From positions 434-56,872 of the forward strand of contig NZ_SDLR01000015.1 of assembly GCF_004522215.1 (NCBI RefSeq): a stretch of 56,439 bases of DNA, in the 5' to 3' direction. The position numbers and the translations under genes were made by a program. The DNA is from Ammoniphilus sp. YIM 78166. Lineage in GTDB: Bacteria; Bacillota; Bacilli; Aneurinibacillales; RAOX-1. Shown here piece after piece: positions 51,340 through 56,439 of the stretch. The stretch's first letter is position 1. The number at the start of each line of letters is the position of its first letter. Below the pieces are notes generated by a model that ran no database searches, was not told where the DNA came from, and saw nothing but the letters and a program-made list of their open reading frames with translations.

Positions 51340-52452
51340 ATGGATTTCTGGCGAAGAAAATACTTACGATGGTTTTTTAATACCGTCGTTGCCCTTATCG
51401 GTGTGGTTTTGCTTAAAGTATTCGAAATGGTTGTATTCCAAAGAATCATTCACTGGTATTGGGATGTTCCTATCCATGTTCAGGAAGAATTTATCGACGT
51501 GATGGTTTTAATTCTAATCATGATTCCCTTCACTTTTATTGTGATGAAGCAAAAGAAAACGTTGCAGGAATCCGAGGATAAATACAGAGCCCTAGCCGAA
51601 GATTCATTGGTTGGCATCTATACCTTTTTAAATGGAAAGATCACCTATGTTAATCGGCGAACGATGGAAATGACGGGTTACACCAAAGATGAAATCATGC
51701 ACATGGATGTACTCGAAGAATTGGTCTATCCGGACGATAAGCCCATTATTATGGAATCTATACAGAAACAATTAAATCACGAAGAAACCTGTGAAAAGAT
51801 AGAGGTTCGGCTGATTAAAAAAGATAAAGAGATCATCCATGTTGAAATCTACGGAACTGTAACGATTCAAGAAGGTAAACCTCTTATTATTGGAACCATC
51901 TTGGATATAACCGAACGAAAAAGAAACGAAAGCTTAATGCAGGATTTAGCTTTTAAGGATTCCCTTACAGGGCTGCCAAATCGCAGATTCTTTGAAGAAA
52001 ATATGGAACGTTTATTATATACTTCAAATCCAAACAAAAATTATTCAGCGATGATGTTTATGGATTTAGATGGATTCAAACGAGTAAACGATTCCTACGG
52101 GCATGCAGTGGGAGATATGCTGTTAAAGGAAACAGCATATCGCCTCTTGTCATGTGTTCGAATCCATGACACGGTAGCCCGATTAGGCGGAGACGAATTT
52201 ATCATTATTCTGCCGAATACGGATGAAGATGGCGCCACTAAAGTAGCCCAAAGAATCATCAAGGAGATTCATACTCCCTTTGTTATCCACTTCAATACCC
52301 TATCGGTTTCCACGAGTATTGGTATTGTTTTTTATCCCGTTCATGGCAACGAACTTGGCACGTTGATCAAACACGCGGATATGGCCATGTATCAAGCGAA
52401 AAAACAAGGAAAAAATACCTATCACATTTATACGACAACATTCGGGGAGTGA
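51340..52452 (+). CDS. PAS-GGDEF diguanylate cyclase, membrane-bound
   Basis: 370 residues. Two membrane helices lie at about 13-35 and 50-68. A PAS domain follows (about 78-200, ending DITERKR), then a GGDEF domain from about 205. The active-site motif is intact GGDEF, and an inhibitory RxxD site (RIHD) lies exactly five residues before it. The enzyme should make c-di-GMP under product feedback. ATG at 51340 is seven bases after GGAG; longer in-frame starts have no ribosome site. The stop codon TGA lies within repeat copy R7, so the final codons (TTFGE) come from the repeat. Confidence 0.88.
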   Translation: MDFWRRKYLRWFFNTVVALIGVVLLKVFEMVVFQRIIHWYWDVPIHVQEEFIDVMVLILIMIPFTFIVMKQKKTLQESEDKYRALAEDSLVGIYTFLNGKITYVNRRTMEMTGYTKDEIMHMDVLEELVYPDDKPIIMESIQKQLNHEETCEKIEVRLIKKDKEIIHVEIYGTVTIQEGKPLIIGTILDITERKRNESLMQDLAFKDSLTGLPNRRFFEENMERLLYTSNPNKNYSAMMFMDLDGFKRVNDSYGHAVGDMLLKETAYRLLSCVRIHDTVARLGGDEFIIILPNTDEDGATKVAQRIIKEIHTPFVIHFNTLSVSTSIGIVFYPVHGNELGTLIKHADMAMYQAKKQGKNTYHIYTTTFGE

Positions 52453-52460
52453 CAGGCACC
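52433..52460 (-). repeat. Dispersed repeat copy R7 (short form)
   Basis: CGACAACATTCGGGGAGTGA then CAGGCACC, two differences from the consensus. It supplies the stop codon of the diguanylate cyclase gene. Confidence 0.88.
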
Positions 52461-52576
52461 TTTTGGGAATATTTGGTGCCTCATGTCAAAAAATACTCTC
52501 CTCCCCTGACAAGCTTCGCCCTTCTTCACATGATAGCTCTGGTATAGTAATAGAAAACATCCCCGAGGTGATAGTG

Positions 52577-52762
52577 ATGTATTTCAAGTACTTACTAGAT
52601 GCCCTGTTTGGACCAAGAGAAATCCTATACGCGTTAGAATGTACAATCTGCGGTGATGATGAGGTTTACTTTCTTGATCCGAAGACTCAGAAGCAGATCG
52701 GGCGCGCCTGCCAAGGCTGCAATTATGTGCAAAAGTTTGACTTTTCCCCTTCTCAGGGATAG
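52577..52762 (+). CDS. Small zinc-ribbon-like protein, 61 residues
   Basis: ATG at 52577 follows GAGGTGATA. The product starts MYFKYLLDALFGPREI and contains CTIC and CQGC pairs separated by about 25 residues, a likely zinc ribbon. No family is recognised. It stands alone; the frame is open upstream, but without a ribosome site. Confidence 0.7.
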   Translation: MYFKYLLDALFGPREILYALECTICGDDEVYFLDPKTQKQIGRACQGCNYVQKFDFSPSQG

Positions 52763-52966
52763 TGCTTAAGACTCATGTAAATTAACATGCGTTTATTGTA
52801 CGATGACATTATTCGACAACGCATTCATAAATGACGATAAAGGCAAACCTATTGAAAAATAGGGACGCAAAACTAAAGGGGCCTCCTGGGAACATCCCAA
52901 AAGCCAGCCAGTTGCCGAAACCTGATCCTCCGTCAGTTTATGAATGGCACATTAGGAGGGAGGCAT

Positions 52967-53128
52967 ATGCCTATGATGAACCGAATCCATTACAGATGGC
53001 ATCAATTCTGCTTTAACTTGCAAACGATTTTATTACAGGATTGCTTGGATGACCGAGAAAAACACCAAATCTTTAAGAAATTAATCTATCATAAAAGCCA
53101 AATGGAACTAAAAAGCACCCTAGCCTAG
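52967..53128 (+). CDS. Small helical protein, 53 residues (paralog 1)
   Basis: ATG at 52967 is seven bases after GGAGG. The product has the pattern HYRWHQFCFNLQTILLQDCLDDREKHQIFKKLIYHKSQMEL. It aligns without gaps to the 50-residue product of the gene at 53281: W-H-x-F-C-x-x-L, a central Cys, D-x-x-E-K-x-x-I-x-K-K, then Y-H-x-x-Q-M. Both look like two-helix hairpins with the size of Spo0E or Sda-type regulators, but the Spo0E signature SQxLD is absent. Function unknown. Confidence 0.65.
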   Translation: MPMMNRIHYRWHQFCFNLQTILLQDCLDDREKHQIFKKLIYHKSQMELKSTLA

Positions 53129-53200
53129 GGTGCTGTGTTTATTTTATGGGACCTTACCTATTACCTATTCTCTGTCATTTATCTCATACTAAAAGACCTA

Positions 53201-53230
53201 TTGAAATATAAAACGCTTTCATAATATAAT
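53201..53230 (+). promoter_or_regulatory. Promoter of the second small helical protein gene
   Basis: TTGAAA (53201-53206), 18-base spacer, TATAAT (53225-53230). The spacer contains AACGCTTTCA, which is most of a cre site on the minus strand. Confidence 0.55.
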
Positions 53231-53280
53231 AGAAAAAATATTAAATTCAATCCTACCCTAAAACGGAGGGAACCCTGACG

Positions 53281-53433
53281 ATGGCGATCATTACTATCAT
53301 ATCTCAGCACTGGCACCGTTTCTGTGTAAAATTGAATTTGGCTCTAAAGGATAGCTGTATGGATCCAAAAGAGAAATTAAAAATACAAAAGAAAATAGAC
53401 TACCATAACTATCAGATGGTAAAAAACCTATAG
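53281..53433 (+). CDS. Small helical protein, 50 residues (paralog 2)
   Basis: ATG at 53281 is nine bases after GGAGGGA, with a good promoter upstream. The product contains HWHRFCVKLNLALKDSCMD then PKEKLKIQKKIDYHNYQM, the same pattern as the gene at 52967. Conservation of both protein and ribosome site in two neighbouring copies supports expression. Its 3' end overlaps the convergent gene at 53428 by six bases. Confidence 0.65.
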   Translation: MAIITIISQHWHRFCVKLNLALKDSCMDPKEKLKIQKKIDYHNYQMVKNL

Positions 53434-53580
53434 TCTTACCGGATTCATGGCGATCTTTAATTGCTCCACCATGTCCTGAATCACTTCTTGTGAATGCAGG
53501 TCGCTATCCTTCTGACTTCTCTCATAAACTTGTAGCAACAAACTCTCGATAACCTTCTGATCTAAATGAATGAAAGACAT
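53428..53580 (-). CDS. Small acidic helical protein, 50 residues
   Basis: ATG at 53580 follows AAGGAG by six bases, a near-ideal ribosome site. The product begins MSFIHLDQKVIESLLLQVY, continues with a charged stretch (RSQKDSDLHSQEVIQDM) and ends KIAMNPVRL. It is predicted helical, with no membrane segment. Family not recognised. It is convergent with, and overlaps, the small helical protein gene at 53281. Confidence 0.6.
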   Translation of the reverse strand: MSFIHLDQKVIESLLLQVYERSQKDSDLHSQEVIQDMVEQLKIAMNPVRL

Positions 53581-53694
53581 GAGTAACTCCTTCTTAAACT
53601 TCTACAAAATCGATTATAATCTGCGCTTTAAACACTATCAATAGATTCCGTTCACCAATAATCGACATCGATCTTATCAGCCTCGGCAATTACC

Positions 53695-53898
53695 CTACAT
53701 ATCTAAAGAGCTATACACGTTATAAGTCCACTGTTGCTCAGAATCGCATGCAGGACAACCTTTTGAATCCGACTCCCTAACAAAATATTGAAATGTATCT
53801 GAAGGGACATAATAAATTTTTGTACAAGAACTTACCATCCAGTTTTCGCCACACAAGCAGCACGCTTCTTTTGTCATCTTTTCACCACATTCTCTCAA
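53695..53898 (-). CDS. Small cysteine-rich protein, 67 residues
   Basis: Contains CCLCG near residue 13 and CPAC near 48, plus a further Cys, consistent with a zinc-binding fold. The TTG at 53898 is six bases after GAGGT; an in-frame ATG seven codons later has a weaker site (GTGGTG). No homologue is recognised. Confidence 0.55.
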   Translation of the reverse strand: MRECGEKMTKEACCLCGENWMVSSCTKIYYVPSDTFQYFVRESDSKGCPACDSEQQWTYNVYSSLDM

Positions 53899-54251
53899 AA
53901 TTCTACCTCATTATAGTGCCATTCTCCCTTTTTGTATAGGATCAAAGTGGACTAGCCTTAACGCAGAAACCTGCTTTCATTCGGAAGTAAGGTTTTTTCC
54001 TGCCTGGAATCTCTTCCTTTCTGATTCGTGACAAACTTCCCGTTGCACCCACAAAAAAGAGGCTATTCCCCCTCTCCTGTCATTTATAACTTCTTTCATC
54101 CACAACCTAAATTTATTTGCCCATAACAAAAAACACCCCCAAAAAGACTGCTTACTTGTATATACAATAAAAATTTCGACTTACTTCGACTAAATTTACC
54201 AATTATAGTGCAAAATGATACTAATCTTAACGAAAAGGAGGGTTTAAATTC
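53899..54251. other. Intergenic region with two hairpins
   Basis: No gene was seen. A terminator-like stem on the plus strand (about 53965-53999, AAACCTGCTT against AAGTAAGGTTT, then T run) and one on the minus strand (about 54054-54077, AGAGG against CCTCT, then six T) are present. The last 100 bases should hold the promoter of the 58-codon gene, but no convincing hexamers were found. Confidence 0.45.
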
Positions 54252-54428
54252 ATGAATGTTAACATGAGTGCTGATGAAGTTCTAACTCACATTAAGCAAC
54301 TTCAGGGAAGCGGTACCACTTTGAACAAAAAGAAAGTAAAACAAACACACCCCGATCTCATGAGAAGTGCGTTGTTTTACTTTCCTAGCTGGGAGCATGC
54401 TATTCAGAATGCTGAAGTGCTAGAGTGA
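54252..54428 (+). CDS. Stand-alone homing-endonuclease-associated repeat (HNH_repeat) protein, 58 residues
   Basis: ATG at 54252 is eight bases after AAGGAGGG, a strong ribosome site. Residues 7-55 fit one unit of the repeat found beside HNH homing-endonuclease domains: an opening helix (EVLTHIKQL), a turn with G-x-x-L (GSGTTLNKKKV), a second helix beginning THPDLMRSAL and the closing F-x-S/F-W-E-x-A-I-x-x-A block (FPSWEHAIQNA). In that family the repeat is thought to bind DNA. No nuclease domain is present here, and none is encoded nearby. The following 54-codon gene starts six bases downstream. Confidence 0.7.
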   Translation: MNVNMSADEVLTHIKQLQGSGTTLNKKKVKQTHPDLMRSALFYFPSWEHAIQNAEVLE

Positions 54429-54433
54429 TACTC

Positions 54434-54598
54434 CATGGAGCCTAATACTATGTATTACTGCCTAAGTTGTCAAAAACTCCATAAGGACCACTCTACCCTA
54501 ATGGAAATTTTCAAAACGGGATACACGCTCAATGGTGAGCGCTATGTTCCATTAGGTTTGTGCGACAAATCCCGGAATGATTCGCCGTACATAATATG
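54434..54598 (+). CDS. Small protein, 54 residues, possibly coupled to the HNH_repeat gene
   Basis: Starts MEPNTMYYCLSCQKLHKDH and ends CDKSRNDSPYII. A CxxC pair and a further Cys suggest metal binding. The ribosome site is weak (GAGTGAT inside the end of the previous gene), so translation would depend on coupling across a five-base gap. A terminator follows within 20 bases, consistent with a two-gene operon. Family unknown. Confidence 0.5.
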
Positions 54599-54611
54599 AT
54601 TGCCAAACTAA

Positions 54612-54646
54612 ACCCTTGTCATACATCATGATAGGGGTTCTTCCTT
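54612..54646 (+). terminator. Terminator of the HNH_repeat operon
   Basis: The stem AACCCTTGTCAT against ATGATAGGGGTT (with mismatches) is followed by CTTCCTTTTC. It also faces the end of the convergent kinase gene. Confidence 0.6.
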
Positions 54647-54658
54647 TTCTGATTTTAA

Positions 54659-55936
54659 CTAAATCTCAACTGGCAGAATAATCTTCACACAAGTCCCGAC
54701 ATTTAACTTGCTGGTTATTTCTATAGTTCCTCTATGATTTTCTATAATTTTATGGCTTACCATCAACCCTAATCCCGTTCCCTTCTCTTTGGTGGTATAG
54801 AATGGTTCGCCTAATTTGGATAAAAGATCCTCGGGGATACCGGTTCCTTCATCAACAATACAAATAGAAACTTGGCTTTCACCATAATTTTCTAATTCTA
54901 TTATGACTCGACCACCGTTTGGCATAGACTCAATGGCATTTTTTAAAACGTTTATAAATACTTGTTTTAATTGGTTTTCTTCCATCCAAATGAAAGGGAT
55001 CTGCCCCTTAACCTCTAACACCATTTCAACCTTATTGATAATGGCATGGGTATTCACGATCTCAATCACATGGTGAAGGGTTTCAATAATATCCTTTTGC
55101 TGGTATTGCTTAGATTGAGGTTTTGAAAGTAATAAAAATTCACTTACAATAAAATTAATTCTATTGAGCTCTGACAGCATGAGATCATAGTAATATTCAT
55201 TGTTCTTTTCGGTTTCTTTAAACAACGTGACAAAACCAATTAATGTAGTCAAAGGGTTTCGAATTTCATGAGCAATCCCGGCGGCCAATTGACCTAAAAC
55301 AGCTAGCTTTTCCGATTTCACATAATATTCTTCGGATCGTTTCCTATCAGTGATATCATGGGATATTCCTAAGATATTGGTGCATTTTCCTTGCTCATCA
55401 AAAATAGGGATCAGGGTAGTCTCGACAAAAACGGTTTGGGATGGAAAAACCGTAGATTCTTCATACCGAACCGATTGTTGGCTATCAATGGCTTCCCTAT
55501 ACTTTTTGTAAATTATGAAAGCAGATTCTTCGTTAACAATTTCCCCTACTTTTTTACCAATGACCTGCTCCGCAGTTAATCCGCTAACCTTGAGATAAGC
55601 TGCATTAACCATCACGCATTGATAATCATTCGTATCTTTATTTTTGACTTCCATTAAAAAGATGAGATCAGAAACCGTATTGGAGATATGGGACAGGGTT
55701 TCTTCAATTTTATTTAATGACAGTTTTGCATTTTCGTTGGAGCGAATTTTAAAAAACAAAGGAATGCCTATGACAATAACAGAAGTTACACAAATCCATT
55801 CCAGCCATTCTCTATTGGGGAATTTTAGATCATCGGAGACCTCAAATACTAATGAAATCGATAGGATCACAAAAAAGATTCTGGATAACCATATGTTCCC
55901 CATTTTTTCAGATAGCCTCTTAAACATCAAAGGCAT
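54659..55936 (-). CDS. Membrane-bound PAS sensor histidine kinase
   Basis: 425 residues. Two membrane helices (about 14-34 and 45-63) are separated by a very short external loop, followed by one PAS domain (about 80-200, ending HDITDRKR). HisKA carries GIAHEIRNPLTTLIGF, and HATPase has NVLKNAIES, DEGTGIP and GTGLGLMVSH. The short loop suggests sensing within the membrane or by the PAS domain, as in KinB/KinC-like sporulation kinases. ATG follows GAGGGGG. No response regulator is nearby. Confidence 0.9.
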   Translation of the reverse strand: MPLMFKRLSEKMGNIWLSRIFFVILSISLVFEVSDDLKFPNREWLEWICVTSVIVIGIPLFFKIRSNENAKLSLNKIEETLSHISNTVSDLIFLMEVKNKDTNDYQCVMVNAAYLKVSGLTAEQVIGKKVGEIVNEESAFIIYKKYREAIDSQQSVRYEESTVFPSQTVFVETTLIPIFDEQGKCTNILGISHDITDRKRSEEYYVKSEKLAVLGQLAAGIAHEIRNPLTTLIGFVTLFKETEKNNEYYYDLMLSELNRINFIVSEFLLLSKPQSKQYQQKDIIETLHHVIEIVNTHAIINKVEMVLEVKGQIPFIWMEENQLKQVFINVLKNAIESMPNGGRVIIELENYGESQVSICIVDEGTGIPEDLLSKLGEPFYTTKEKGTGLGLMVSHKIIENHRGTIEITSKLNVGTCVKIILPVEI

Positions 55937-56056
55937 TGTTCCCCCTCTACTAACCCTATAAGATAGCCAAATTTTCTAAATCTATTATATATAAACACAA
56001 GTTTTCTATTTATACAAGATTCAAGATAAGTAAAATTGGAGTAAAAATTTCCACGC

Positions 56057-56083
56057 AAAAAGGAGCCCCAAGGACTCCTTTAT
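56057..56083 (-). terminator. Terminator of the last small membrane-protein gene
   Basis: The minus-strand stem AAGGAG against CTCCTT with a central ggggc/ccttg loop is followed by TTT, 26 bases past the stop codon. Confidence 0.7.
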
Positions 56084-56108
56084 TTAACTAGGGTGAACTT
56101 TATCTGGC

Positions 56109-56309
56109 TTATCGCTCTGCCAATTTTTCAGGACTTTCTTCTACAATCTTTTCGTACTGATTCCACGTACTAGACCAGTGCCCAATTAAATAGATGGGAA
56201 GGAATAGAAAAAAGTCATACGTATATGGCCATCCTTTGGGGTCATAAAACTCAATCAGGCTAAAGAAAGGCATCGCAACATAAGCCCCTAATGCCGAAAA
56301 AATAAGCAT
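56109..56309 (-). CDS. Small membrane protein, 66 residues
   Basis: Two hydrophobic segments (about 1-20 and 32-43) are followed by an acidic tail (YEKIVEESPEKLAER). Family not recognised. The ATG at 56309 has only a weak ribosome site (GAGCTGG). Just upstream, an ATG followed by AAAATCG would join this frame as MKSYELAMLIFSAL if one A of the A4 run were absent, so a one-base frameshift at the N terminus is possible. A good terminator follows the gene. Confidence 0.55.
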   Translation of the reverse strand: MLIFSALGAYVAMPFFSLIEFYDPKGWPYTYDFFLFLPIYLIGHWSSTWNQYEKIVEESPEKLAER

Positions 56310-56383
56310 AGCCAGCTCATACGATTTTCATACGTTTAGGAAAAATAAAAAGACCCTACCGCAAACCGCGATAAGGTCACCAC

Positions 56384-56407
56384 TCGACAAAATTCGGGGA
56401 GTGACAG
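56384..56407 (-). repeat. Dispersed repeat copy R8 (truncated, at right edge)
   Basis: TCGACAAAATTCGGGGAGTG then ACAG; after this the sequence departs from the consensus and reads TGGTCGGACCCC instead of GCACC. A hairpin (GACC...GGTC, about 56352-56377) precedes it. Confidence 0.85.
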
Positions 56408-56439
56408 TGGTCGGACCCCTTATAATGGACATATGAAGT

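Noticed and set aside
52831..53016. Open frame of 61 codons starting MTIKANLLKNRDAKLKG
   Set aside because: No ribosome site, and it overlaps the better supported 53-residue gene in another frame; a Pro-rich stretch alone is not enough.

Overview
The window is a chromosomal segment of an endospore-forming Firmicute of the order Bacillales. The evidence is a complete GerA-type germinant-receptor operon, three orphan PAS histidine kinases of the sporulation-kinase type, Gram-positive purine-rich ribosome-binding sites with several TTG/GTG starts, a Bacillus-type sucrose/levan regulatory leader, CcpA-type cre sites, and secreted proteins with Gram-positive signal peptides. The species cannot be fixed from sequence reading alone. 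No rRNA or tRNA gene was recognised.

Region 1 (1-1085) is non-coding: four perfect hairpins, a decayed Rrf2-family regulator on the minus strand and a terminator. Region 2 (about 1,086-23,130, all on the minus strand) is a fructan island. In transcription order it holds a very large secreted PL9-type polysaccharide lyase, three tandem levansucrases (GH68), a sucrose PTS EIIBC, a PRD-type antiterminator, a LamG-GH32 hydrolase, a DeoR regulator, a ribose/fructose-type ABC importer and a 1,205-residue levanase. A leader before the first levansucrase carries a SacY/SacT-type antiterminator RNA site overlapping a terminator, just like B. subtilis sacB. The logic reads as: make levan from sucrose outside the cell, import sucrose by PTS, cut levan with anchored or secreted GH32 enzymes, and import free sugar by the ABC system under a sugar-sensing repressor and catabolite control.

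Region 3 (23,131-25,880) contains a 21-bp-periodic palindrome array, two small proteins, a class 3 lipase and a GNAT acetyltransferase. Region 4 (25,899-31,211) is a five-gene ger operon with two GerB subunits and a small membrane protein. It is bracketed by two copies of a cre-controlled 49-residue microprotein gene (25,681 and 31,612). Region 5 (31,762-35,800) has a DUF3231 protein, an M28 peptidase, a secreted small protein, a Q/N-rich protein and a truncated transporter.

Region 6 (35,824-41,865) is an iron-siderophore uptake locus: a five-gene minus-strand operon (two FecCD permeases, an ATPase, a FhuF-like reductase, an MFS exporter) divergent from a lipoprotein binding protein across a Fur-box promoter region. 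Region 7 (41,918-47,653) holds a Uma2 nuclease, two CBO0543 membrane proteins, a LysM/propeller protein, an M14 carboxypeptidase and a primase-like protein. Region 8 (47,876-56,309) holds three histidine kinases, a diguanylate cyclase and a run of very small genes, including a stand-alone homing-endonuclease-associated repeat protein.

A roughly 29-bp dispersed repeat occurs eight times between 24.9 kb and the right edge, often next to hairpins. It supplies the last codons or the stop codon of three genes.
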